Assembly: GCA_022510815.1 (NCBI GenBank)
Contig: JAFLST010000016.1
Location: forward strand, 1-60,495
DNA length: 60,495 bases
DNA from: Christensenellaceae bacterium
Lineage (GTDB): Bacteria; Bacillota; Clostridia; Christensenellales; Aristaeellaceae
Direction of reading: 5' to 3'
Within the stretch, counting starts at the first letter, position 1, and every line of letters begins with the position of its first letter. This document shows positions 51,608 to 59,470 of the stretch, piece after piece. Position numbers and translations under genes: made by a program. The notes under the pieces are model-generated. The model was not told the origin of the DNA. It was given only the letters and a program-made list of their open reading frames with translations, and did not search any database.

Positions 51608-51636
51608 ATCATATCACGCTTGTCATGTGATGTCAA
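51608..51636 (-). promoter_or_regulatory. Promoter of the dpp operon
   Basis: Minus strand: -35 TTGACA (51636-51631), 17-nt spacer, -10 TATGAT (51613-51608). Confidence 0.82.
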
Positions 51637-51674
51637 TACTCTGTCGAAATTTTCTTTTACCCAAAAAAGAGCGG

Positions 51675-51700
51675 CAAAAAAAGCCCGCGTTGGCAGGCTT
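51675..51700 (-). terminator. Terminator of the LacI gene
   Basis: Minus strand: AAGCCTGCC-AA-CGCGGGCTT hairpin followed by TTTTTT (51680-51675), insulating the regulator from the dpp promoter. Confidence 0.72.
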
Positions 51701-51726
51701 TCTTATTTTTTATATGCTTCTATTCT

Positions 51727-52734
51727 TCAGGGAACAGGGCAGGTGTCGTTGGGCACGAAGGAAACAGGTAACACAACATGGCGCTGCGTCAGCGGCTTGT
51801 CCGCTTCCATTTTGATGAGAAAATCAACCACCAGCTCGGCCATTTCCTCCAGCGGATGGCGGATTGTCGCGATGTGATGAACCTGCGCGATGGAGGTATC
51901 GTTACAGCCGACGATGCGCACGTCCTGCGGCACCCGCATGCCGTGGTCGCGCAGGCAATGCATCGCGCCCAGCGCCAGCGCGTCCGAAGTGCAGAAGATG
52001 CCGTCCACCCCGGGATGCGCTGCCAGCAGCCGTTCAGTCGCCTCGTAGCCGTCCTGATAGGCGGCGGAATCCACCGTGATCACATAGCTGTCGTCGCAGT
52101 TGAGGCCGTATTCCCACATGGCCTTCAGGTAGCCGATGGTGCGCCCGTAGGGGGTCTTATCCAGATTGATGCGGCTGGTCACGATGCAGATGTGCCGCGA
52201 GCCGGAGGCAATCAGCTGCGTCGCCGCCAGATAGCCCGCGTCAACGTTGTTGCTCTCGACCGTCGCCACCCGCGAGTCCGCCTGTCCCTCGTCAGGAATG
52301 CAATTGATGTACACCGCCGGCACGCTGTCCGGCAGCTGGTAGCCCTTCTTGCGATACCCCGAGACGACCACCAGACCAGTCAGATTCAGCGACGCGATCC
52401 TGTCGAGGTACAGCGCCTCCCGCTCCTCGATCATGTTGCAGGCGAACGCGGCCAGATCATACGCGTACAGCTTCTGCTCAATCAGCGCGATCAGGTTGCC
52501 GAAAAACTCATACCGGATGTCCGGCACCAGAATCCCCACCGCCCGCGTGCTCGTCTTGCGGCTGGGCTTTGGGTTGCGGCCCGAGGCATAGCCCAGCTCC
52601 CGGATTTTCTCCCGGACGAGCAGCTCGGTCTCCTTGCTGCATTTCCCCTGATTGTTGATGATGCGCGACACCGTGGCGACCGATACGCCGCAGGCACTGG
52701 CAACATCGCGGATCGAGACTTGCTTTTTCGGCAT
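51727..52734 (-). CDS. LacI-family transcriptional regulator
   Basis: The 335-residue regulator has an N-terminal HTH (VSIRDVASACGVSVATVSRIINN), hinge region and a periplasmic-binding-like effector domain (GLVVVSGYRKKG, DGIFCTSDALALGAM). It lies directly upstream of dppA in the same direction. Palindromes of the form GTAAC(A/G)TTAC occur at its own promoter and around the dpp start, so it most likely represses both until a ligand is bound. Confidence 0.92.
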   Translation of the reverse strand: MPKKQVSIRDVASACGVSVATVSRIINNQGKCSKETELLVREKIRELGYASGRNPKPSRKTSTRAVGILVPDIRYEFFGNLIALIEQKLYAYDLAAFACNMIEEREALYLDRIASLNLTGLVVVSGYRKKGYQLPDSVPAVYINCIPDEGQADSRVATVESNNVDAGYLAATQLIASGSRHICIVTSRINLDKTPYGRTIGYLKAMWEYGLNCDDSYVITVDSAAYQDGYEATERLLAAHPGVDGIFCTSDALALGAMHCLRDHGMRVPQDVRIVGCNDTSIAQVHHIATIRHPLEEMAELVVDFLIKMEADKPLTQRHVVLPVSFVPNDTCPVP

Positions 52735-52752
52735 GGCTGCACCTCAAGAAAT

Positions 52753-52798
52753 GTAACATTACCCTTGCATTATAGCGCACCGCCCGGCCGGTTGTCAA
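52753..52798 (-). promoter_or_regulatory. Promoter and operator of the LacI gene
   Basis: Minus strand: -35 TTGACA (52798-52793), 18-nt spacer, -10 TATAAT (52774-52769), with the palindrome GTAATGTTAC (52762-52753) just downstream, placed to block initiation. Confidence 0.72.
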
Positions 52799-52910
52799 TG
52801 CACCAATTTGGAAACCCGCGATTCGCTCCTCCGTCCGGCGACCGTTTTCCGCGTCATTGCCATTAATTTAACGAAACCGAAAAAAATACCTACCCAAGCG
52901 GGGAAAAATG

Positions 52911-52919
52911 TGTTATACT
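52911..52919 (+). promoter_or_regulatory. Extended -10 promoter of the IscU-like/GGGtGRT pair
   Basis: TG-T-TATACT (TG at 52911-52912, TATACT at 52914-52919) without a clear -35, about 60 nt before the first gene. Confidence 0.5.
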
Positions 52920-52977
52920 GAATCGGATTTATCCAAATTCCCGTCACTTATCCTGAAAAGATAGGAGGAAATGTTCG

Positions 52978-53679
52978 ATGCAATACACCAAGGAAGTTGA
53001 AGAAATGGTCTGCGTCGCCAAGGGCCCGAATCACGGCCCCGCTCCCATCCCCGAGGAGGGCAAGTGGGTGCAGGCGAAGGAGATCAAGGACATCTCCGGT
53101 CTGACCCATGGTATCGGCTGGTGCGCGCCTCAGCAGGGCGGCTGCAAGCTGACGCTGAACATCAAGCAGGGCATCATTGAGGAGGCGCTGGTGGAGACCA
53201 TCGGCTGCTCCGGCATGACCCACTCCGCCGCCATGGCCAGCGAAGTGCTGCCCGGCAAGACCATTCTCGAGGCGCTGAACACCGACCTCGTGTGCGACGC
53301 CATCAACACCGCCATGCGCGAGCTGTTCCTGCAGATCGTGTACGGCCGCTCCCAGTCCGCCTTCTCCGATGACGGCCTGCGCATCGGCGCCGGTCTGGAG
53401 GATCTGGGCAAGGGCCTGCGCAGTCAGGTCGGCACCATGTACGGCACCAAGGCCAAGGGCACCCGTTATCTGGAGATGGCCGAGGGCTATGTGCTCAAGA
53501 TGGCGCTGGACAAGGACAATCAGGTCTGCGGCTATCAGTTCCTGTCTCTGGGCAAGATGATGGACGCGATCAAGAAGGGCATGAGCCCCAACGAAGCCTA
53601 CGAGAAGAACATCGGCACCTACGGCCGCTTCAAGGAAGAGGACGGCGCCGTGGCGTGGATCGACCCGCGCAAGCAGTAA
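52978..53679 (+). CDS. IscU-like scaffold protein of the GGGtGRT pair
   Basis: The 233-residue protein has an IscU/NifU-like core. Conserved Cys appear in GWCAPQQGGCKLTL, ETIGCSGMTHSAAMASEVLPGKT and DLVCDAINTAMRELFLQIVYGRSQSAFSDDGL. The N- and C-terminal extensions are specific to the form that accompanies GGGtGRT proteins in Clostridia. It is annotated as an iron-sulfur cluster assembly scaffold, but its true role is unknown. AGGAGG precedes the ATG. The partner follows after 18 nt. Confidence 0.85.
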   Translation: MQYTKEVEEMVCVAKGPNHGPAPIPEEGKWVQAKEIKDISGLTHGIGWCAPQQGGCKLTLNIKQGIIEEALVETIGCSGMTHSAAMASEVLPGKTILEALNTDLVCDAINTAMRELFLQIVYGRSQSAFSDDGLRIGAGLEDLGKGLRSQVGTMYGTKAKGTRYLEMAEGYVLKMALDKDNQVCGYQFLSLGKMMDAIKKGMSPNEAYEKNIGTYGRFKEEDGAVAWIDPRKQ

Positions 53680-53697
53680 TATAGGAGGTGTGCGTAA

Positions 53698-54714
53698 ATG
53701 GCTCTGTTTGAGAACTACGAAGGCCGCATTCCTCAGCTCCAGCCGGTTCTGGAAAAGTACGGCTTCAAGGATTTTGATGAGCTGAAGGCCTACAACAATT
53801 CCAAGGGCGTGGACGCCTACAAGATCGTCGAGGGCATCCAGCCCATCTGCTTCGAGAACGCAAAGTGGGCCTATGAGCTGGGCGCGGCCATCGCGCTGAA
53901 GAAGGGCGTCAAGACCGCTGCCGAAGCCGCCAAGTGCATCGGCGAGGGCCTGCAGGCCTTCTGCATCCCCGGTTCCGTCGCGGATCAGCGCAAGGTCGGC
54001 CTGGGCCACGGCAATCTGGCCGCCATGCTGCTGCGCGAGGAGACCGAGTGCTTCTGCTTCCTGGCGGGCCACGAGTCCTTCGCCGCCGCTGAGGGCGCCA
54101 TCGGCATCGCCCGCAACGCCAACAAGGTCCGCAAGAATCCCCTGCGCGTCATCCTGAACGGCCTGGGCAAGGACGCCGCCATGATCATCAGCCGCATCAA
54201 CGGCTTCACCTATGTGCAGACCAAGTATGACTACCTGTCTGCCGACGTGAAGGAAGACCATGCGCTGACCATCGTGAACGAGACCGCCTACTCCACCGGC
54301 GAGCGCGCCAAGGTCCGCTGCTACGGCGCTGACGACGTCCGCGAGGGCGTGGCCATCATGTGGCATGAGGGCGTGGGCGTGTCCATCACCGGCAACTCCA
54401 CCAACCCCACCCGCTTCCAGCACCCCGTCGCGGGCACCTATAAGAAGGAATGCTGGGAAGCCGGCAAGGCCTACTTCTCCGTCGCGTCCGGCGGCGGCAC
54501 GGGCCGTACCCTGCACCCCGACAACATGGCTGCCGGCCCCGCCTCCTACGGCATGACCGACACCATGGGCCGCATGCACTCCGACGCCCAGTTCGCGGGC
54601 AGCTCCTCCGTCCCGGCGCACGTCGAGATGATGGGCCTGATCGGCATGGGCAACAACCCCATGGTCGGCGCGACCGTGGCTGTGGCCGTGGCCGTCGAGG
54701 AAGCCAGCAAGTAA
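53698..54714 (+). CDS. GGGtGRT protein
   Basis: The 338-residue protein belongs to the GGGtGRT family (PF14057), named for the motif seen here as SGGGTGRTLHPDNM. The whole chain is highly conserved in anaerobes (AAMLLREETECFCFLAGHESFAAAEGAIGIARNANKVRKNP), but its function is unknown. Strong codon bias and a good Shine-Dalgarno site suggest high expression. It is always beside the IscU-like gene. Confidence 0.93.
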   Translation: MALFENYEGRIPQLQPVLEKYGFKDFDELKAYNNSKGVDAYKIVEGIQPICFENAKWAYELGAAIALKKGVKTAAEAAKCIGEGLQAFCIPGSVADQRKVGLGHGNLAAMLLREETECFCFLAGHESFAAAEGAIGIARNANKVRKNPLRVILNGLGKDAAMIISRINGFTYVQTKYDYLSADVKEDHALTIVNETAYSTGERAKVRCYGADDVREGVAIMWHEGVGVSITGNSTNPTRFQHPVAGTYKKECWEAGKAYFSVASGGGTGRTLHPDNMAAGPASYGMTDTMGRMHSDAQFAGSSSVPAHVEMMGLIGMGNNPMVGATVAVAVAVEEASK

Positions 54715-54720
54715 GATTAT

Positions 54721-54764
54721 TGCAAAAAAGAGGGGCTTATCCGTAAGGATAGGCTCCTTTTTGC
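54721..54764 (+). terminator. Terminator after the GGGtGRT gene
   Basis: TGCAAAAAAG and CTTTTTGCA flank a stem of GGGGCTTATCC with GGATAGGCTCC around a GTAA loop. Confidence 0.8.
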
Positions 54765-54834
54765 ATGGTTGGAAAAAGCATCATGCGAAACTGAAATCCA
54801 TGAAACTCAGCAAGCTTCTGATAGTCATGAGCGA

Positions 54835-54864
54835 TTTACAAACGGCAAGCAAGTGTGCTATAAT
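54835..54864 (+). promoter_or_regulatory. Promoter upstream of a long non-coding stretch
   Basis: -35 TTTACA (54835-54840), 18-nt spacer, -10 TATAAT (54859-54864). Confidence 0.65.
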
Positions 54865-54870
54865 ACGAAA

Positions 54871-55361
54871 CGATAATGGAAGATAACGGAAAGCAGCATA
54901 CTCCTGTGTTTTGAACAATTCTGCAGGAAGCAGATATTCTGAAAACACTTCCGTACAGGTCGGCTCGCTCCGCCGCGTCTATTGGAGCAGTTGAGAAACG
55001 CGGTTCCTGATACACCTGCGCAGAGACGGCATTAAAGCCGTGCTGACAGCGCCGCAAAGGGATGCGGAGCCCTTTTGAATGGGAAGCATCTGCAACTTCA
55101 GCGGCAGGCAGAGAACGCTTCCGGGGCCAACAGACGAGACTTACGGGGGCCAATTGATGATTTCGAGCACAGATTAGCCCTCTGGGAATTCTGCGTTATG
55201 ACATAACACAGCGTCAGCTTGATGTTTATGAGGGCTTGTTGTCAAAGAGCCAGAGCATTGGGGACAGGCAGCATTCTTCTCAACGGACGATACTTCCCGA
55301 TACAATTTGCAGTGGCGTCATTGAGCAATACGGATACTTTTGCGGAACGGAGGGGTCAATC
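54871..55361 (+). other. 490-nt untranslated leader or non-coding RNA region
   Basis: I see no gene with a ribosome binding site here. The segment 54960-55140 is rich in short stable hairpins: ACGGC-attaaa-GCCGT, CCGCA-aaggga-TGCGG and others. A 13-bp palindrome GTTATGACATAAC lies at 55195-55207. No T-box or recognised riboswitch core is present. It is either a very long leader of the lipoprotein gene or an independent structured RNA. Confidence 0.4.
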
Positions 55362-57641
55362 ATGAAGAAACTTTGGTGTTTCCTGCTCACTACACTCCTT
55401 TTCATCATGCTTCTGGGATGCAGCGCCAGCGCGTTGACGCTCACTGTTGAGTTCGATCAGCCTTATGACTACAACGATACCTATATGCTCCGAAGCGGCG
55501 ACACGCTCCACTGCTTAGCCATCAGTCACAACTCAGCATTCAACTTCGAGGAACTCACAGACTCGGTGTCCGTGGCGGCGGTGTGCTACGCCCTCGAGGA
55601 CGGCGCGCTCGTCCCCTGCCAGAGCCATTGCGCGGATCGGTTTCAGGGCGATTTTGTGTTTAGCCTTTTGAACAACCCGCCTGAAGCCACATTCAGAGGC
55701 ATCGCGCTCAGCCCGCAGAACCAGACCTATCTGATTGACTGGGACTATGGCGTTTATCAGTGGACGCCGCAGCAGGCAGAGCCGTGGCAGTATCTGTGCA
55801 CGCTGGATGTGGAGTATCCAATCGGCGTGACGATGTATACCGCGGACGGTGATACGCTCTACGCCTGCTGCACGGAGTATGAGGACGGCTCCCCCGTCCA
55901 GGGCACCGTCTTCGCCTTCTCGCTGGAGAGCGGCGCGTGTGAGGAGCTCTTCACCGAGCCTTATCTCACGGCTGCTTACCCCGTCGATGAGACACGGATG
56001 CTGATCGAAGGCATTAACGAGGATCCCCGATTCGTCCGCATGAGGTTGGTCGCGATGTATCTCTATGATCTAACCACTGGAAAAAAGACGCAGTTCAGCC
56101 TCAGCAATATCGACAACCCTGTGCCGGATGGACGTGGCGGATGGTATGGCGTCAGCATCAATTCTGGTCATGGGCTGTACCACTTCGGCGAAGAGGGCGG
56201 CAACGGAGAGAAGCTCGTCGTGCTGTCAGACTGGTGCTATTATGATCATGTCAGCCTGAGCGAGGATCGAACGACAGCCTATGTGTGCAACAAGAAGACC
56301 GGAAAATTAGGGATCCATCCGGTTGACGTTGGGGAAGCTCCCAAGCTGATCATGGTCGGGAGCCTGAACGAGTACGGACGGAACAAAAGCGTTCTGCCGG
56401 ACTTTGCGGAGTTTTCCGCGGCTCATAACAATGCGGAGATCACGGCGGCCAGCCATCCAGCCACCTTCGACGATCTTGCGTTCGCGCTGGTCTCCGGCAG
56501 CGACGCCTTCGACCTGATGCTGCTCGAGCTGTCTTCGGGAAATGTGCGCAGCCTGCTGGATAAGGGCTATTGCGTGGATCTGTCCGGGAATGACAGCATT
56601 GCCGCCTATGTGCAGAACCTGTATCCGACATGGCAGAAGGAGTGCGTGCGCGACGGAAAGATCGTCGGCGTCCCCATTGGCATGCGCACCGTCTGGACGT
56701 TCGTGGCGAACCTTGAGCTGTGGAACGAACTGGACTTGGGCGCCCTCCCGAGGAGCTATGACGAGCTGTTCGACTGCATCGAGGAGTGGGACAGGATGGG
56801 CGTGCTGGATGAGGTGCCGCTCTTTGACTATCACGGCTCATCGTCGTTTGAACGCCTGTTCTACCGGATCATGCCCGACTTTATCGGCAAATGCCAGCGA
56901 GAGGGCCGGCCGATCACCTATTCGGACGAAACCCTGCTGCATCTGCTTGACCGCTTGGAACAAGTGCGCCCCATCCTTGATGCCCAAGACACAAGAAACA
57001 TGACCGGAGACGGCCTGATCTTTGAAGGGGATTTATCGGGGATTGTGCGTATCTCGAACCTTGGCAAGCAGGAAGTCACCGCGGACAACAGCACTTTTGA
57101 GGTGCTGCCGCTGGGTATTACCGACGCTGAGGATTGCGTGGAGTCCGTGATCTTCACCCTGCTGGTCATCAACCCGAAAAGTCAGAAAAAGGAGCTGGCG
57201 GAAGCGTATCTGACCTATCTCACCGAGCATCCGACCACATGGACCCGGTGCTACCTGCTTCAGGACGGCCCGGTCGGCGTTCGGGAAAACGGATATGAGG
57301 ATTTGGATGAACAGTATGAGCAGCTCATCTCCGAACTGGACGAAAAGATCATGGCTGCCATGAAGGAAGGCGACGACGCGGTTGTCGATCGCTGGGAGCA
57401 GGAGAAGCAGGCGCTGATTGACGACTACCTGAACCAGTGGGAAGTGCGGCCCAACATGGCGGAAATGCTCTACCAGATGATGCCCTACTTCACTCCGCTG
57501 ACATCCGACGGCTACAGCTTCCTGAACAATAGCTGCGACGACCTGACGAATATGTTCCTGGAAGGAGGAATGGACAGCCGAACCTACGCCATGCGGCTGG
57601 ATCAGCGGATGCGGATGGCTGAAATGGAAGGAAGCAATTAA
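55362..57641 (+). CDS. Large lipoprotein with C-terminal solute-binding domain
   Basis: The 759-residue protein has a lipoprotein signal (MKKLWCFLLTTLLFIMLLGC with lipobox LLGC). About 330 residues of repeated beta segments follow and look like a propeller (CLAISHN, YQWTPQQAEPWQYLCTLD, GLYHFGEEGGNGEKLVVLSDW). The C-terminal half resembles a family 1 extracellular solute-binding protein (PDFAEFSAAHNNAEI, GVPIGMRTVWTFVANLELWNELD, SYDELFDCIEEW). There is no permease or ATPase beside it, so it may be a surface sensor or a binding protein served elsewhere. The ATG at 55362 is preceded by CGGAGGGG. Confidence 0.75.
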   Translation: MKKLWCFLLTTLLFIMLLGCSASALTLTVEFDQPYDYNDTYMLRSGDTLHCLAISHNSAFNFEELTDSVSVAAVCYALEDGALVPCQSHCADRFQGDFVFSLLNNPPEATFRGIALSPQNQTYLIDWDYGVYQWTPQQAEPWQYLCTLDVEYPIGVTMYTADGDTLYACCTEYEDGSPVQGTVFAFSLESGACEELFTEPYLTAAYPVDETRMLIEGINEDPRFVRMRLVAMYLYDLTTGKKTQFSLSNIDNPVPDGRGGWYGVSINSGHGLYHFGEEGGNGEKLVVLSDWCYYDHVSLSEDRTTAYVCNKKTGKLGIHPVDVGEAPKLIMVGSLNEYGRNKSVLPDFAEFSAAHNNAEITAASHPATFDDLAFALVSGSDAFDLMLLELSSGNVRSLLDKGYCVDLSGNDSIAAYVQNLYPTWQKECVRDGKIVGVPIGMRTVWTFVANLELWNELDLGALPRSYDELFDCIEEWDRMGVLDEVPLFDYHGSSSFERLFYRIMPDFIGKCQREGRPITYSDETLLHLLDRLEQVRPILDAQDTRNMTGDGLIFEGDLSGIVRISNLGKQEVTADNSTFEVLPLGITDAEDCVESVIFTLLVINPKSQKKELAEAYLTYLTEHPTTWTRCYLLQDGPVGVRENGYEDLDEQYEQLISELDEKIMAAMKEGDDAVVDRWEQEKQALIDDYLNQWEVRPNMAEMLYQMMPYFTPLTSDGYSFLNNSCDDLTNMFLEGGMDSRTYAMRLDQRMRMAEMEGSN

Positions 57642-57730
57642 CCATTTGATGGAAACGCAGTTGCTGGAAATCATGAATCGCCGGTGCGGCGGCGGAACAA
57701 ATCCCTTCTACGGCTGACGATGCCTTGTCT

Positions 57731-57762
57731 GGCAGGCAGTTCACTCTGCCTGCCTCTTTTTT
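57731..57762 (+). terminator. Terminator after the lipoprotein gene
   Basis: Perfect 9-bp stem GGCAGGCAG/CTGCCTGCC with a 6-nt loop and a TCTTTTTT tail. Confidence 0.85.
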
Positions 57763-58342
57763 GCCCGCGTCTTGTCCTCTCTCGTAAAGCCATTCAAAGA
57801 TTCGATTGACCATATCGGGTTGACCATGATACAGCAATCAACAATCGCCGCAAGATCAGTCGATGCAATAAGATGCGTTTCGTTGCCTTGGCCTGCCGCA
57901 GGATACCGAAAATCCGATGGGCAGCAATCCCATGATCGGCACGACCGCGGCCGTCGAGGAGGCCAGCAAGCATAAGCGGTCATCTGATCAGCCTTATCCA
58001 TCATGCGCATGATAAAAAGCAGGCACAGGCAGCCGCATAAAAGGGCAAGAACGGTGACTATGCTCATAAAACCCCGAGAAAGGAAGCCGGACTCCGACCC
58101 TTCCGGCAAGCATCGGTTTGGCGGAAGCTGTCTTCTTTTTTTAGCGCACAGGCGATCGGGCTTCCCAGCGCTCCGCCGCAATATCCTTGACAGGACCTGC
58201 GGGATGAGCTTTGCATCGGAAAAGACGCCGCTCATCGGTTCCCTTGCGCAGGCGATCCGTCTGTCAATGGCGCTTCTGATTGTCAAACTGGCCGAATCGG
58301 GAGCATGAGTCTAAAACCCTCTATAATCTGCAAAAAAACTTC
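57763..58342. other. Degenerate intergenic region
   Basis: No intact gene is supported. A minus-strand frame (57741-58067) begins MSIVTVLALLCGCLCLLFIM, which looks like a membrane helix. However, it has no ribosome binding site, and its 3' part runs antisense through the GGGtGRT relic and the plus-strand terminator, so I treat it as spurious or decayed. Confidence 0.4.
57917..57970 (+). pseudogene. Relic of the GGGtGRT gene 3' end
   Basis: The plus strand reads M-G-S-N-P-M-I-G-T-T-A-A-V-E-E-A-S-K, matching the last codons of the GGGtGRT gene (MGNNPMVGATVAVAVAVEEASK) with a four-codon deletion and a few substitutions. The stop codon is lost. Nothing upstream matches the rest of the gene, so it is a short duplicated fragment. 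Confidence 0.6.
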
Positions 58343-58371
58343 TTGCAATTTTACTCAAAATCAAATATAAT
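58343..58371 (+). promoter_or_regulatory. Promoter of the sugar ABC transporter operon
   Basis: -35 TTGCAA (58343-58348), 17-nt spacer, -10 TATAAT (58366-58371). Confidence 0.8.
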
Positions 58372-58427
58372 AAAAGCACCATATAAGCGTCCCAAGAGAC
58401 GCAATCCAATCATCAGGAGGTACAACC

Positions 58428-59378
58428 ATGAAGAAGTTTGTCTGCCTGCTTGTCGCTCTGGTCATGGTGCTCGCGATGAGCTCCGCTCTGGCCGACACCA
58501 TCTCGGTGGGTATCGTCAACAACCCCCCGTCCGAGTCCGGCTACCGCGAAGCCAACGTCAAGGACTTCGAGACCGTTTTCTCCGCTGAGAACGGCTACGA
58601 CGTCAAGACCGCCTACAGCCTGAAGAACGACGAGCAGCTCCAGGCCGCTCAGCAGTTCATCACCGACGGCGTTGACTATCTGCTGATCTCCGCCGCGGAG
58701 ACCACCGGCTGGGACGCCGTGCTGGCTGCCGCTCAGGAAGCGGGCGTGCGCGTGTTCCTGTTCGACCGTCTGATCGACTGCGACGAGAGCCTCTACGAGG
58801 CGGCTGTCGTGTCCGATATGGCCTTTGAGGGCGACACCGCTGTGGCGTGGCTGCTGGCTCAGGAGCTGGAAGCGTACAATATCGTGCACATTCAGGGCGC
58901 GATGGGCAGCGATGCTCAGATCGGCCGTACCGCCGCGCTGGACGCTCAGTTTGAAGCTGGCACCATGAACAAGGTTGTGCAGCAGACCGCGACTTGGGAC
59001 GAGGCTGAGGCGAAGAACATCGTCGAGGCCGTCATCAACTCCGGCGAAGCCTTCAACGTCATCTATGCCGAGAACGACGGCATGGCCAAGGGCGCTGTGG
59101 CGGCTCTGGACGAGCATGGCATCACCCATGGCGTGGGCGGCGACGTCATCATCATGGGCTTTGACTGCAACAAGTGGGCTCTGCGCGAACTTCTCGCCGG
59201 CAACTGGAACTACGACGGTCAGTGCAGCCCCTTCCAGGCGGCCGTGATCAGCGAAATGATCCAGACCCTCGAGAACGGCGGCGAGCTGACCCAGAAGCTC
59301 GTGATCTCCGATGAGAAGGGCTTCGACGCCACCACCCTCACGCAGGAAGACGTCGACGCCTACGGTCTGGGCGAGTAA
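58428..59378 (+). CDS. Sugar ABC transporter substrate-binding protein
   Basis: The 316-residue periplasmic-binding protein (Peripla_BP_4) has a signal peptide (MKKFVCLLVALVMVLAMSSALA) with no lipobox. Its core resembles YtfQ-like binding proteins: SVGIVNNPPSESGYREANVKDF, GVDYLLISAAETTGWDAVLAAAQEAGVRVFLFDR, NVIYAENDGMAKGAVAALDEHG. Ligand is probably a furanose-type or related sugar, inferred from the YtfQ likeness only. The high-expression codon pattern and following terminator are typical of a binding protein made in excess over its permease. Confidence 0.9.
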   Translation: MKKFVCLLVALVMVLAMSSALADTISVGIVNNPPSESGYREANVKDFETVFSAENGYDVKTAYSLKNDEQLQAAQQFITDGVDYLLISAAETTGWDAVLAAAQEAGVRVFLFDRLIDCDESLYEAAVVSDMAFEGDTAVAWLLAQELEAYNIVHIQGAMGSDAQIGRTAALDAQFEAGTMNKVVQQTATWDEAEAKNIVEAVINSGEAFNVIYAENDGMAKGAVAALDEHGITHGVGGDVIIMGFDCNKWALRELLAGNWNYDGQCSPFQAAVISEMIQTLENGGELTQKLVISDEKGFDATTLTQEDVDAYGLGE

Positions 59379-59401
59379 TCTCCCCAACCCCGGCAACCCT
59401 C

Positions 59402-59431
59402 GCGGTGCGGCCTGTGCCGCACCGCTTTTTT
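59402..59431 (+). terminator. Intra-operon terminator after the binding protein
   Basis: Perfect 10-bp stem GCGGTGCGGC/GCCGCACCGC, CTGT loop, then TTTTTT. It probably lets only part of transcription reach the ATPase gene. Confidence 0.85.
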
Positions 59432-59470
59432 CACATTTCCCCGCCCCGTGCGGGAAAGGAGGTAACTGCC

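Noticed and set aside
54836-55153. 105-codon minus-strand frame before the lipoprotein gene
   Set aside because: It has no ribosome binding site or family match and lies opposite a plus-strand promoter and hairpin-rich region.
57741-58286. 181-codon minus-strand frame with a membrane-like segment
   Set aside because: It lacks a Shine-Dalgarno site, crosses the GGGtGRT relic in antisense and has an Arg/Pro/Cys-rich remainder, so it is probably chance or a decayed gene.
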